NCBI GenBank assembly: GCA_041676705.1
Contig: JBAYRL010000003.1
Location: forward strand, 62,001-126,000
Source: Acidimicrobiia bacterium
GTDB lineage: Bacteria; Actinomycetota; Acidimicrobiia; Acidimicrobiales; SKKL01
Length of the DNA: 64,000 nucleotides
Reading direction: 5' to 3'
Below are positions 1-8,587 of the stretch, in pieces (the stretch's first letter is position 1; every line of letters begins with the position of its first letter). The position numbers were made by a program, and so were the translations under genes. Below the pieces are notes generated by a model. The model was given only the letters and a program-made list of their open reading frames with translations, searched no databases and had not been told where the DNA came from.

Positions 1-1025
1 AACAACGCTGCGTCGCCTTGATCGAGACCCGCAGCGGAACTTGAGTCGTGTGTTGGGCCCGTATTGGAAGGATCGCTCGGCGGTACTTCCACTGCACCGC
101 TTAGACCCAAGGCCACTAGGACATCATCTAGTTGACAAATTGGTGTCATACCATCGGCTATTAAACGGTTTGATCCTGATGAGGCCGGGCTCCTGATTGA
201 TCCAGGCACCGCCATTACCAAACGATCCCGCTTAAGGGCTTCCTCGGCAGTCAACAGCGAACCACCCCGCTCGTGCGACTCAACGACAACCAAAATTTTG
301 CTCAGCGCTGCGATCAAACGATTACGAGCTGGGAAATGCCATTTTTGAGCCACCGTCCCAAGAGGCCATTCGCTTAACAAGACTCCTCGTTCGGCCACCT
401 GCTGCCAAAGCTTGTTGTGAGCTTTGGGATACACAACGTCAAGTCCGCTAGCCACGACCCCAATGGGCGCACCTGGTGAGACCCGGCCAGCCGAGCCTGC
501 TAGCACTCCTCGATGGGCCGCACCGTCAATCCCGAGCGCCAAACCAGAGACGATGTTAATACCGGCAGTGGCTAATAGATCGGCCAGTTCATAGGCTATT
601 TGATTGCCAAAAGTGGTGGCGGCACGAGTGCCTACTATACCCACGCTGGTGGCTTGAGTGAGGTGAATGTTACCGCGGGCGAAAACCACCATCGGTGGTT
701 CGATATCGAGTGCTATAGAAGAAGGGAAACGCGGCGAACCCAACGGGATAATGTCGACACCCGCCCTCTGGTGGTGCTGGTACAACACCTCAGGGACTAT
801 GTCTCGGGCCGCTCTAGCCCAAGATTCAGCCAAGTTCGCGGCCTGTGGCCCAACCGTGCGCGCAACACCTGCATAACGAGTCCATGAAGCACTCTGCAGC
901 TTTTGCCAGGCCTGCTGAAAACCAAATCGTCGCACTAGAGCCGACATGCGGATGGGACCCATGAGGGGCAAACTTGCTATTGCAACCGCGGCGGCTTGTG
1001 TTTCTTCCGACTCAAGCTGCTCCAT
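1..1025 (-). CDS. dprA: DNA processing protein DprA (3' end cut by window edge)
   Basis: DprA binds single-stranded DNA and loads RecA during natural transformation; in non-competent bacteria it is often kept beside comM. About 341 N-terminal residues are in the window, read on the minus strand from an ATG at 1025. Visible are the Rossmann-like start VGIVGTR (residues 128-134), the SGLALGIDGAAHRG loop (about 160-173) and FPARNRLIA (231-239), all hallmarks of the family. An N-terminal SAM/HhH-like region precedes them. The start lies inside the 3' end of comM (14-base overlap), so the two are translationally coupled. The C-terminus runs off the left edge and cannot be judged. Family assignment is firm. 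Confidence 0.95.
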   Translation of the reverse strand, partial: MEQLESEETQAAAVAIASLPLMGPIRMSALVRRFGFQQAWQKLQSASWTRYAGVARTVGPQAANLAESWARAARDIVPEVLYQHHQRAGVDIIPLGSPRFPSSIALDIEPPMVVFARGNIHLTQATSVGIVGTRAATTFGNQIAYELADLLATAGINIVSGLALGIDGAAHRGVLAGSAGRVSPGAPIGVVASGLDVVYPKAHNKLWQQVAERGVLLSEWPLGTVAQKWHFPARNRLIAALSKILVVVESHERGGSLLTAEEALKRDRLVMAVPGSIRSPASSGSNRLIADGMTPICQLDDVLVALGLSGAVEVPPSDPSNTGPTHDSSSAAGLDQGDAAL

Positions 1026-2538
1026 AGGACGACCTTTCGGGGTGACCATGCAACATGGAACTTGACCGCAGCTGCAACGCCAACGCTAGATGTTCATCAC
1101 TGAGTGGACCATCGTCGTCTTTGCAGTCAGCGATAGTGAGCGCGACACGCCGCACCCGATGCAAACCACGACCGCTTAAATAGCCGGTGCGTAATAAGGC
1201 TTCCACAATTGTTTTTGCACTCTTGGAAAGTGGTGCCCAATGATCGAGTTCATTGCTAGGTAGCAGTGCATTGCAGGTAACACCACGTTCTTGGGCCTTG
1301 GCCCGCGCTGCTAAGACCCTACGGGCCACCACCGCTGTAGATTCCGCACTGGCGCTTGAGAGCAAATCGGTTGGTGCTGGCGGAGCGATATCTATACGCA
1401 GGTCGAAACGGTCGAGAATTGGTCCCGATAGCCGCCGTCGGTAACGCTGCCGCATCGAAATCGAACACTGACAGGAAGCCGAGGTCATTCCGTAGCCGCA
1501 AGGACATGGATTCATTGCAGCCACCAACAGCACCCTCGCCGGGAAAGTTACGGTGCCAGATGCTCGACTTACACGAATCACGCCTTCTTCTAAGGGCTGG
1601 CGCAGTGCGTCGATCGTAGCAGCGGCGAATTCGCCCAGTTCATCAAGAAAGAGCACCCCATGGTGAGCTAGCGAAATTTCACCGGGACGCATCTGTGCGT
1701 AACCACCACCGGTGATGGCCACCGTTGATGCCCCATGGTGTGGAGCTCGAAACGGAGCGTGGGTAACAAGCCCGTTGTTGATTGGAAGACCACCCGCCGA
1801 GTGAATGCGGGTGACTTCAAGCGACTGGACCTGTTCGAGCGGCGGTAATAACCCAACCAAGCGATTGGCCAACATGCTTTTGCCCGACCCCGGAGGACCG
1901 ACCATCAGCAAGTGGTGTCCACCAGCGGCCGCTAGTTCCACCGCCAAACGGGCAAACGGTTGACCTTTCACATCGGCCAAGTCGTCAAATTTAGGTGGAA
2001 GAGCTGGCGGCGGGTCTGGAATTGGTGGCCACGGTTGAGTGCCACTCAGAACCTCAACCAGTTCATGGAGATGGGCAACAGCCAATATTTCGTGTCGACC
2101 AACCAATGCCGCATGATGCTCGGAACCCTTGGGGACTACTACCTTCGGACTGGCAATAGCATCGACCAATGCCACTGTTCCTGTTAAGGGACGGATGGTG
2201 CCGTCGAGGCCTAGTTCCCCCAAAAACGCAGTATTAGCAATCTGGGTTGGCGTTAGCTTTTCAAGCCAAACCAATACTGAAACGGCCAAAGCCAAATCGA
2301 GTTGAGAACCGGCTTTGCGTAAACCTGTGGGCGCAAGATTGATAGTGATGCGACCGGCTGGCCAACCGAAATCGCTTGATAGCAAGGCGGCGCGAACACG
2401 GTCGCGTGCCTCACGGCACGAGGCGTCGGGTAAGCCAACAATGTTGAAACTAGGCAAACCCGATGAAACATGGACTTCGACCGCTATAGGCCGACCTTCC
2501 ACCCCTAAGAGCGTGGCTGATGGGATAGTGGCTGTCAC
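1012..2538 (-). CDS. comM: YifB/ComM family Mg-chelatase-like AAA+ ATPase
   Basis: ComM is a hexameric helicase promoting branch migration during integration of transformed DNA. An N-terminal Lon-protease-like (ChlI) domain covers roughly residues 15-120. It is followed by an AAA+ core with Walker A GPPGSGKS near residue 215 and Walker B GVLFLDELGEF near 295, then the C-terminal Mg-chelatase domain with the cysteine cluster CPCGYG. About 508 residues is normal for the family. Two adjacent GTG codons (2541 and 2538) could start it; the second sits 6 bases after AGGAGG and is preferred. It overlaps dprA, the usual ComM-DprA arrangement. I see no other competence gene here. Confidence 0.95.
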   Translation of the reverse strand: MTATIPSATLLGVEGRPIAVEVHVSSGLPSFNIVGLPDASCREARDRVRAALLSSDFGWPAGRITINLAPTGLRKAGSQLDLALAVSVLVWLEKLTPTQIANTAFLGELGLDGTIRPLTGTVALVDAIASPKVVVPKGSEHHAALVGRHEILAVAHLHELVEVLSGTQPWPPIPDPPPALPPKFDDLADVKGQPFARLAVELAAAGGHHLLMVGPPGSGKSMLANRLVGLLPPLEQVQSLEVTRIHSAGGLPINNGLVTHAPFRAPHHGASTVAITGGGYAQMRPGEISLAHHGVLFLDELGEFAAATIDALRQPLEEGVIRVSRASGTVTFPARVLLVAAMNPCPCGYGMTSASCQCSISMRQRYRRRLSGPILDRFDLRIDIAPPAPTDLLSSASAESTAVVARRVLAARAKAQERGVTCNALLPSNELDHWAPLSKSAKTIVEALLRTGYLSGRGLHRVRRVALTIADCKDDDGPLSDEHLALALQLRSSSMLHGHPERSSYGAA

Positions 2539-2636
2539 CACAACCCTCCTAAGAGAGATTCCAAAAGGAGGGGGAAGTACTCAAAGCATACGGTACCGCT
2601 GTGACAGTTAAAAGAGTCGGGCTGGAAGAGGCCTAG

Positions 2637-3017
2637 CTATAAAACTTCGCGCACGTAGCGGACAACAGCTTCAATTTCAGCCTCGGAAAGAGCTTTCCCA
2701 AACGACGGCATACCGTTCTTACCGTTGGTCACCACCTCGATCATGGTGGCAATATCGGGGTGCAGTTCGACAGCTCGACCCTGAGAGAGCTTTACGCCCG
2801 CCCCTCCTCCCCCGCTCGAACCGTGGCAACGGGCGCAGTTTGATGAAAATACGCTTCGGCCTTGTTCCAATACGGGGTCGGTAGTCCCGTTCGAGCTTGG
2901 AACTTCAGGAGATTCATCGGTGGCACACGCCGAGAGCGTCAGTACCATGAGGAAACCAGCGACCAAGGCACCTGTAATGCGACTTAACTTGTGGGCCAGA
3001 AACTGCACTTTCAACAT
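2637..3017 (-). CDS. lipoprotein class I cytochrome c
   Basis: A small exported electron carrier of 126 residues. The N-terminus has a signal segment ending in the lipobox LSAC (residues 28-31), so the protein should be lipid-anchored on the outer face of the membrane. The haem attachment site CARCH is at 61-65, and a Met in GMPSF (about 103) is the likely sixth iron ligand. A glycine-rich insert follows the haem motif. The haem would have to be attached by the Ccm system encoded at 46952-53896. Its redox partner is not evident: flanking genes are comM and, divergently, a tiny membrane protein. The class is certain, the specific role unknown. Confidence 0.9.
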   Translation of the reverse strand: MLKVQFLAHKLSRITGALVAGFLMVLTLSACATDESPEVPSSNGTTDPVLEQGRSVFSSNCARCHGSSGGGGAGVKLSQGRAVELHPDIATMIEVVTNGKNGMPSFGKALSEAEIEAVVRYVREVL

Positions 3018-3038
3018 TGGCTCGACGATACTAGCCCC

Positions 3039-3161
3039 ATGGGACTAAACCCTTTTCGCCCTAACCGTGGATCACGGGTGGCTGACATTGCCTTCGTAGT
3101 GTCTGGGCTCACCATCACTGCCTTGGCCGTGGCCTGGGCAATGTTTGGCAATCCCTTCTAG
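3039..3161 (+). CDS. 40-residue single-pass membrane protein
   Basis: A short open frame starts with ATG at 3039 and ends TAG at 3161. The predicted peptide has a basic, polar N-terminus (MGLNPFRPNRGSR) followed by one hydrophobic helix of about 22 residues ending with WAMFGNPF, so an N-in single-pass topology is expected. No domain is recognised. It lies between the divergent cytochrome c lipoprotein and a downstream zinc-finger-like gene, in the only long hydrophobic frame of this gap. Hydrophobic pattern and position support a real gene, but there is no clear ribosome binding site; it may be leaderless. Confidence 0.5.
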   Translation: MGLNPFRPNRGSRVADIAFVVSGLTITALAVAWAMFGNPF

Positions 3162-3171
3162 ACTTTTGAGC

Positions 3172-3402
3172 ATGAACGCTGACCCCAGCGCGGGCTATGG
3201 CAGGGCCGACGACAACATTGAAGTGTCGTTTATTCAGCCTTATCAGGCTCGAAAAACATACCTATGCCCGGGATGTAATCAAGACATTCCACCAGGTCTC
3301 GGACACATGGTGGCCGTGCCCAAAGAAGAACCCGACCTGAGGCGTCACTGGCATCGCGGCTGTTGGGTTAACCGGGCTCGACGTCGACCCGGACGCCGTT
3401 AA
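3172..3402 (+). CDS. small putative zinc-binding actinobacterial protein
   Basis: A 76-residue basic protein. It carries CPGC at residues 32-35, His45, HWH at 59-61 and Cys64, followed by an arginine-rich tail. The Cys/His spacing suggests one metal site. Similar small proteins are conserved in Actinobacteria and are often mis-named ATP/GTP-binding protein; I see no nucleotide-binding motif. ATG at 3172 is chosen because the family core begins shortly after it; an upstream in-frame codon would overlap the preceding small gene. Function is unknown; the basic tail would allow nucleic-acid binding, which is inference. Confidence 0.75.
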   Translation: MNADPSAGYGRADDNIEVSFIQPYQARKTYLCPGCNQDIPPGLGHMVAVPKEEPDLRRHWHRGCWVNRARRRPGRR

Positions 3403-3450
3403 ACGCCGTCCCCACATTTTCATAAGCTGACTCAACTAGAGGATGAAGAC

Positions 3451-4134
3451 TTGGAATTAGTACTTGTTCGCCATGCGGAACCCGAATGGTCAAGAGATGG
3501 TTTGACCATTAGCAACCCGGTGTTGACCGAGCGTGGTCACGAACAAGCCGATCTGTTGGCGCAACGGTTAGCTCATGAGCATTTCGATGCGGTCTACATT
3601 TCACCGTTAGTGCGCTCACAGCAAACGGCGGAGCCAATTCTCAAATCTCGAGACTTGCCCATACCGGAAACCCTTGACTGGCTCGAAGAGGTGAAATTTC
3701 CCGACTGGACCGGTACTCCTACCTCAGAAGTTGACGAACGATTCAAACGGGCCTTTGCGCGACCCGTGTCGGAACACTGGAAAGGGATGCCTGATGGCGG
3801 AGAACATTTTGCTGACTTCTATGCCCGAATCTCACACGGAGTTCGAAGCACCCTGGCACCCCTGGGAGTGACGCCGATTGTCGACGACCCACCCCTTTGG
3901 GAAATCGATGATGAGTCGGCTCGAGTGTTGATAGTGGCCCACGCTGGCACTAATGCTGTAATTACTAGCCATCTGCTTGGGATCGAACCCATTCCGTGGG
4001 AATGGGAACGCTTCGTAATGTTTCACGCCTCATTTAGTGTGATTCGCCCCATTCGAATTGGTCGCGGCTGGTCGTTTACCTTGTACCGCCTTGGCGACAC
4101 CGAACATGTGCCTGACGAGATGCGTACTCGCTAG
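3451..4134 (+). CDS. histidine phosphatase superfamily protein
   Basis: A 227-residue member of the phosphoglycerate-mutase-like histidine phosphatases. The phosphate-accepting histidine is in LVRHAEP (His8), and the second catalytic histidine is in VAHAGTN (His164). The start is TTG at 3451, about 7 bases after AGAGGA; no ATG fits. Substrate cannot be read from sequence; these enzymes act on phosphosugars, nucleotides or phosphoproteins. It is the last plus-strand gene before the convergent yraN gene, with no sign of an operon partner other than the two small genes upstream. Confidence 0.88.
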   Translation: MELVLVRHAEPEWSRDGLTISNPVLTERGHEQADLLAQRLAHEHFDAVYISPLVRSQQTAEPILKSRDLPIPETLDWLEEVKFPDWTGTPTSEVDERFKRAFARPVSEHWKGMPDGGEHFADFYARISHGVRSTLAPLGVTPIVDDPPLWEIDDESARVLIVAHAGTNAVITSHLLGIEPIPWEWERFVMFHASFSVIRPIRIGRGWSFTLYRLGDTEHVPDEMRTR

Positions 4135-4151
4135 AGAAGCAACGAAGCAAT

Positions 4152-4496
4152 CTAAAATGCCGCTTCCAAAACACGTATTTGGTTGCCCAAAACCGCGGCC
4201 ACATCGAACCGTAGCTGCGGTGAATACACCTGGTGCTGCGACAACCATTCAAATGCTAAAGACCTAATACGCCTTTGCTTGGCGTAGGTGACCGCCTCTT
4301 CGGGCAGCCCAAAAGCAGTGCTAGAGCGAGTTTTTACTTCGCAAAAAACTAGCAACTCACCGCGCTGGCAGATCAGATCTAATTCGCCCTGACGAGAGCG
4401 CCAGTTTTGATCTAGCACCGAATAGCCCTGGTCGCGATACCAGCGGGCCGCTTGACGTTCGCCCCACGCCCCTAGGGCTTGGCGTTGTTTGCTCAT
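4152..4496 (-). CDS. yraN: YraN/UPF0102 family endonuclease-like protein
   Basis: A 114-residue protein with the restriction-endonuclease-like fold pattern of the YraN family: GERQAARWY at the N-terminus, then QGELDLIC and VFCEVKTRS, the D and E-x-K metal-binding residues. Function in the cell is not established; it commonly sits between rplS/rnhB and comM/dprA, as it does here. A ribosome site AGAGGT lies just before the ATG at 4496. In many relatives lepB and rnhB lie between rplS and yraN; here that interval is a 183-base non-coding gap. Confidence 0.88.
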   Translation of the reverse strand: MSKQRQALGAWGERQAARWYRDQGYSVLDQNWRSRQGELDLICQRGELLVFCEVKTRSSTAFGLPEEAVTYAKQRRIRSLAFEWLSQHQVYSPQLRFDVAAVLGNQIRVLEAAF

Positions 4497-4679
4497 GGTG
4501 ACCTCTATTTCAAAATGTAGTGTTCATACACCACAACCTTAAAGAGGACCTGTGACAGTCAAGCGCTAAGAAGAGCGCGAAGGGCTTGTTTTTAAGCCGA
4601 GCGCAACAGGCTTTAGCAAGCAATTTTGCCGCTTAGCTCAATTCCTACCCGGTGGTTTAGCTATTGCGGGCGAGGGCCC

Positions 4680-5027
4680 TTAGTGGTCGCGACGTTCGCG
4701 AATCTTGGCGGCCTTACCAACGCGATCGCGTAGGTAGTAAAGCTTGGCGCGACGTACCACACCGCGGCTCACAACCTCGATCTGGGCAATGCCTGGCGAA
4801 TGCACCGGGAAGGTACGCTCGACCCCGACGCTAAAGCTGAGCTTACGTACGGTGAAAGTCTCACGAACTCCGTCACCTTGTCGGCGAATAACGACACCTT
4901 GGAAAACCTGGATTCGCTCGCGGGTACCTTCAACCACTCGAACGTGAACTTTTAGGGTGTCCCCAGGAGCAAAATCGGGAATGTCGTCGCGAAGGCTGCT
5001 GCGGTCAACTATGTCTGTGGGTTGCAT
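4680..5027 (-). CDS. rplS: 50S ribosomal protein L19
   Basis: L19 sits at the subunit interface of the ribosome. The product is 115 residues, with the typical core PGDTLKVHVRVVEG, IQVFQGVVIRRQG and the basic C-terminus KLYYLRDRVGKAAKIRE. The ATG at 5027 is chosen over an upstream in-frame start because AGGAG lies about 8 bases before it and the protein then starts at the family's normal position. It is the last gene of the conserved rpsP-KH-rimM-trmD-rplS cluster, separated from trmD by about 117 bases. Confidence 0.97.
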   Translation of the reverse strand: MQPTDIVDRSSLRDDIPDFAPGDTLKVHVRVVEGTRERIQVFQGVVIRRQGDGVRETFTVRKLSFSVGVERTFPVHSPGIAQIEVVSRGVVRRAKLYYLRDRVGKAAKIRERRDH

Positions 5028-5143
5028 CGAAGGCGCTCCTGGCGCAGAGAGAAGAGAGTGGGGGCACAACTAGGCGCTCACCCGTTCTAAGCGGACTCTT
5101 TAGGATAGAGGATTAGCGTGGCGTTGCCAAAGTGGCGGCAGCT

Positions 5144-5884
5144 TCAATCCGCTTCCGAGTCTAGCCCTAAGTCGAACTCGGCCAACAAGGCAGCCTCTTC
5201 GGGTGAAATTCCACCTCGTCGCACGATCAAATCGGGTCGTTGCGCCACGGTGCGCGCCAAGGCCTGTGCACGGCGCCAACGGGCAATTAGAGCGTGGTTT
5301 CCCGAGCGAAGAACGGCCGGAGTTGTCCATCCACGAAATGTGGCGGGTCGGGTGTACTGCGGGTATTCCAATAAATCGTTGGCAAAAGATTCTTCATCGG
5401 CAGAGGCCATGTTGCCCATCACTCCGGGCACTAAGCGTCCCACCGATTCCAAAATTGCCATAGCGGCCACTTCACCACCGGACAGAACAAAGTCCCCCAG
5501 TGAAATTTCCCCGTCCACAAGGTGCTCACGGATGCGTTGGTCGACGTCTTCATAGCGGCCACACAGCAGCGAGAATCCTTCCAATTGAGCTAGTTCTTTA
5601 GCCATAGACTGGTTAAAGGTTCGTCCCCCTGGTCCTAACAGAAATAAGGGCCGGGGCGGATCTACAGCCTCAACAGCCGCGAACACCGGCTCGGGCATCA
5701 GGACCATGCCAGCACCGCCCCCAAATGGTGCATCATCGACAGTTTTGTGAATGTCGGTGGCTTCGGCCCGCAGGTCATGGGCCGTGATATTCAACAGACC
5801 TTGTTCTTGGGCGCGTCCGATCAAGCTCATGGCCGCGAAGGTGTTGATCATCTCGGGGAACAAAGTAAAAACATCAATACGCAT
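5144..5884 (-). CDS. trmD: tRNA (guanine-37-N1)-methyltransferase TrmD
   Basis: TrmD transfers methyl from AdoMet to N1 of G37 in tRNAs reading CNN codons, preventing +1 frameshifting. The 246-residue product shows the trefoil-knot SPOUT motifs: GPGGRTF, LLCGRYEDVDQR (about 107-117) and SLGDFVLSGGE (128-137), followed by the flexible linker with LEYPQYTRP. ATG at 5884 gives the family-typical N-terminus MRIDVFTLFPEM; a TTG 18 bases upstream is possible but less likely. It follows rimM by 26 bases. Confidence 0.97.
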   Translation of the reverse strand: MRIDVFTLFPEMINTFAAMSLIGRAQEQGLLNITAHDLRAEATDIHKTVDDAPFGGGAGMVLMPEPVFAAVEAVDPPRPLFLLGPGGRTFNQSMAKELAQLEGFSLLCGRYEDVDQRIREHLVDGEISLGDFVLSGGEVAAMAILESVGRLVPGVMGNMASADEESFANDLLEYPQYTRPATFRGWTTPAVLRSGNHALIARWRRAQALARTVAQRPDLIVRRGGISPEEAALLAEFDLGLDSEAD

Positions 5885-5910
5885 GAAGATGGGTCCGCGC
5901 AATATAGCGG

Positions 5911-6375
5911 CTAGAGCTCGAACAAGCCTTCCGGCGGATCAATTACAATGCGTCCGGCCGAATGCTCAACCACGAAGGTTAAGGGAACCAACGCCCCTGT
6001 TTCGAGCACCAGAAGATCACTAGCTGGATTGGCTTCAACGGCTTCTACGATCCCCCGCTCGGTGCCGTTCGTTTCCAGTACAACCGAACCAACCAGCTCA
6101 TGCACCCAAAGGGTTTCATCATCTACCAAGGGAGGCGCGGAAAGTTCGAGTCCTCGGATCGCCTCGGCTGCCTCTCGGTTGTCTATTCCTTCGAAACAAA
6201 CCAACCAACCGTTTTGATGAGGACGAGCGGATTCGATACGCAGCTGGCGCTCACCTGTATACAGAATGGTGCCAGGTGCGACTCTTTCGCGACGATCGGT
6301 GGTGAGTAGCACCAACACCTCACCGGATAATCCGTGAGGCTTGGATACACGCCCAACCGTTAAACGGTCGGCCAT
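5911..6375 (-). CDS. rimM: ribosome maturation factor RimM
   Basis: RimM binds S19 in the 30S head and is needed for 16S rRNA processing. The 154-residue product begins with the diagnostic VGRVSKPHGLSGEV and has the second PRC-barrel domain starting near VHELVGSVV and ending VIDPPEGL. It lies between the KH protein and trmD, the standard order. Start ATG at 6375. Confidence 0.96.
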   Translation of the reverse strand: MADRLTVGRVSKPHGLSGEVLVLLTTDRRERVAPGTILYTGERQLRIESARPHQNGWLVCFEGIDNREAAEAIRGLELSAPPLVDDETLWVHELVGSVVLETNGTERGIVEAVEANPASDLLVLETGALVPLTFVVEHSAGRIVIDPPEGLFEL

Positions 6376-6385
6376 TACAGGTCGC

Positions 6386-6685
6386 TTAATCTACAAACTC
6401 AATGTCGACTTCGACATTGTCACGTGCTGCTGCGGCTCGAACCAACGTGCGAATGGAATTTGCCACGCGACCCCGCCGGCCAATGACTCGGCCCATATCG
6501 CCCGGTGAAACCTGCACGTTGAGAGCTAAACGAGATTCGCCAGCCGACTCGACATTGACTTTGACCCCGTCAGCGTCGTCTACAACATTGCGTACCAAGT
6601 ACTCAAGCACTGCCACTGCGGTAGGAGCACCGGTGTTTGAGCCTTCGTCGAGCGCAGTTTCGTTGCTATTTTGCGAATCGGTCAC
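6386..6685 (-). CDS. khpA: KH-domain RNA-binding protein (KhpA/YlqC family)
   Basis: A 99-residue single KH-domain protein. Residues about 22-99 form the KH core, with the RNA-binding GxxG loop in IGRRGRVANSIR. The first 20 residues are a polar, acidic extension not needed for the fold. KhpA partners with KhpB/Jag in RNA regulation and cell-shape control in Gram-positives; no khpB is in this window. The GTG start overlaps the rpsP stop as GTGA, indicating translational coupling. Confidence 0.93.
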   Translation of the reverse strand: MTDSQNSNETALDEGSNTGAPTAVAVLEYLVRNVVDDADGVKVNVESAGESRLALNVQVSPGDMGRVIGRRGRVANSIRTLVRAAAARDNVEVDIEFVD

Positions 6686-7008
6686 GATGCGTTGGCACTC
6701 TCGGCTGAAACAGCTGCGGAATCTTCGACTGGGGCAGGGGCAGGGGCGTTACCGGTTTTGAACCATTCCCAAGCACCAGAGACCTTTAGAAGCTTCTCAA
6801 CGGTTTCGGTGGGCTGGGCACCGTTGCGCAACCACTTCACTGCTTTTTCATTGTCGATGTTTATGAGCGACGGCTCGCGGCGTGGCTCATACACACCAAC
6901 GATCTCGATAAACCGACCATTGCGTGGGGAACGCGAATCAGCCGCCACCACACGGTAAGTGGGTTGCTTCTTCTTGCCCATACGCATTAAACGGAGCTTT
7001 ACGGCCAC
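6682..7008 (-). CDS. rpsP: 30S ribosomal protein S16
   Basis: S16 is an early-binding 30S protein. The N-terminal 80 residues match the family (VKLRLMRMGKKKQPTYRVV, DSRSPRNGRFIE, VGVYEPRREP). A C-terminal extension rich in Ala and Pro (APAPAPVEDS and on) brings it to 108 residues, as is common in Actinobacteria. GTG at 7008 is preceded by AGGAAGAG. It heads the rpsP-khpA-rimM-trmD-rplS cluster, about 100 bases after ffh. Confidence 0.97.
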   Translation of the reverse strand: MAVKLRLMRMGKKKQPTYRVVAADSRSPRNGRFIEIVGVYEPRREPSLINIDNEKAVKWLRNGAQPTETVEKLLKVSGAWEWFKTGNAPAPAPVEDSAAVSAESANAS

Positions 7009-7108
7009 GTAGTTCTCTTCCTGTTTCGTTTTTGCTGTCAGCGAACACTGCTAGCACAGCACCCTTCCAATGCGAGGGCGACTGTATAGTCTTGACCTAA
7101 CTGGGGTC

Positions 7109-8557
7109 CTATTTCAACTTCGGGCCACCGCCGGGCAACTGCAAGTCACCCAAGGCAGATAGACCCAAGGGATCATCCGGGTCGAAACGCGGCTTCATGG
7201 CACCTTTAGGGGTGACGCGACCGCCTTTGCGACCTTTCTTGCCTTTCTTGCCCTTCTTGCGCCCCATCATCGCAGGTGAGGCACCCATTCTCTTCATTAG
7301 AGACTGTACTTCTTTGAATTGCTTAACCAACTGCGAAACTTGGCCAGGGCTAGTGCCAGAGCCGTTAGCAATTCGGGTTCGACGTGAGGCATTGATTAAA
7401 TCAACGTTGGCACGCTCTTGGGTAGTCATCGAGCGAATCATGGCTTCAATTCGAGCGATCTCGCGATCATCGATCTCGGCATCACGCACTTCTTTGGGCA
7501 TACCGGGCAACATGCCCATAATGCCTTGCAGCGGCCCCATTTTCTTGAGCTGTTGCATCTGTTCAAGAAAATCGTCGAGGGTGAAGGTACCTTCCAGGAG
7601 CCGAGCGGCAGCCTCTTCGGCTTGCTCAGCTTCAAAGGCTTCCTCTGCTTTTTCGATAAGCGTGAGCATGTCGCCCATGCCCAAAATTCGCCCAGCTAGG
7701 CGATCGGGATGGAACTGCTCGAAGTCTTCTAGTTTTTCACCCGTTGAAGCAAAGGCGATAGGGCGACCTACAACCTCTTTAACTGATAATGCAGCACCAC
7801 CTCGAGCATCACCATCTAATTTGGTGAGAATAACGCCATCCAGAGCCAAGGTGTTATGAAATGCCTCGGCGGTATTCACGGCGTCTTGACCCGTCATGGC
7901 GTCAATGACCAAGAAGGTGTAATGCGGGTTAACGGCCTCAGAGATCTGACGGACCTGCTCCATCAGTTCTTCGTCAATTGCCAACCGGCCAGCGGTGTCA
8001 ACGATCACCACATCACGACCTAAGCGAGCAGCTTCATCCAACGCTTTTTGGGCCACCGTGACTGGATCGCTTGGTTCTGACCAAACATCGACGTCTACCT
8101 GGCGCCCTAAGGTTCGCAGCTGTTCAACCGCCGCCGGACGCTGCAAGTCGGCACCCACCAAAAGCGGGTTACGCCCTTGCGACTTAAACCAGCGAGCCAG
8201 TTTGGCGGTGGTGGTGGTCTTACCCGCACCTTGCAAACCTGCCATGAGGATTACGGTGGGTGGTTTGGAGGCGTAGGTGACCTTCATGGTCTCGCCACCA
8301 AGAGTTTGAATTAGTTCTTCATGAACTATCTTGATGACTTGTTGGGCCGGGGTGAGGCTCTTTGAAAGTTCTTCACCTACACAGCGTTCGCGAATGCGAT
8401 TTACCAGTGATCGCGCGACCTTAAGGTTTACGTCGGCCTCAAGCAGTGCCACGCGGATTTCGCGCAACACCTCATCAACTTCGGCGTCGCCAAGGCGGCC
8501 GCGACCGCGCAACCGCTTAAATATTCCGTCAAAACGGTCTGAAAGAGCGTCAAACAT
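7109..8557 (-). CDS. ffh: signal recognition particle protein Ffh
   Basis: Ffh is the SRP GTPase that, with 4.5S RNA, delivers signal-anchor proteins to FtsY. The 482-residue product has the N domain (1-95), the G domain with P-loop GLQGAGKTTT (about 107-116), DTAGR and TKLDGDARGGA, and a methionine-rich M domain with GRKKGKKGKK near its end. The C-terminus is extended by about 30 residues ending in LQLPGGGPKLK. The SRP RNA gene is not in the window. ftsY lies just upstream on the same strand. Confidence 0.97.
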   Translation of the reverse strand: MFDALSDRFDGIFKRLRGRGRLGDAEVDEVLREIRVALLEADVNLKVARSLVNRIRERCVGEELSKSLTPAQQVIKIVHEELIQTLGGETMKVTYASKPPTVILMAGLQGAGKTTTTAKLARWFKSQGRNPLLVGADLQRPAAVEQLRTLGRQVDVDVWSEPSDPVTVAQKALDEAARLGRDVVIVDTAGRLAIDEELMEQVRQISEAVNPHYTFLVIDAMTGQDAVNTAEAFHNTLALDGVILTKLDGDARGGAALSVKEVVGRPIAFASTGEKLEDFEQFHPDRLAGRILGMGDMLTLIEKAEEAFEAEQAEEAAARLLEGTFTLDDFLEQMQQLKKMGPLQGIMGMLPGMPKEVRDAEIDDREIARIEAMIRSMTTQERANVDLINASRRTRIANGSGTSPGQVSQLVKQFKEVQSLMKRMGASPAMMGRKKGKKGKKGRKGGRVTPKGAMKPRFDPDDPLGLSALGDLQLPGGGPKLK

Positions 8558-8587
8558 GCCTACATCAAGCCTAATGGGGGAAACGAA

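Noticed and set aside
600..887. 95-codon plus-strand frame opposite dprA
   Set aside because: The minus-strand DprA reading covers the whole region with strong family motifs.
4563..4600. Stem GCGCT-AAGAAG-AGCGC and nearby GGCTT/AAGCC stem after rplS as a terminator
   Set aside because: Neither is followed by a T tract on the minus strand, so a terminator cannot be supported.
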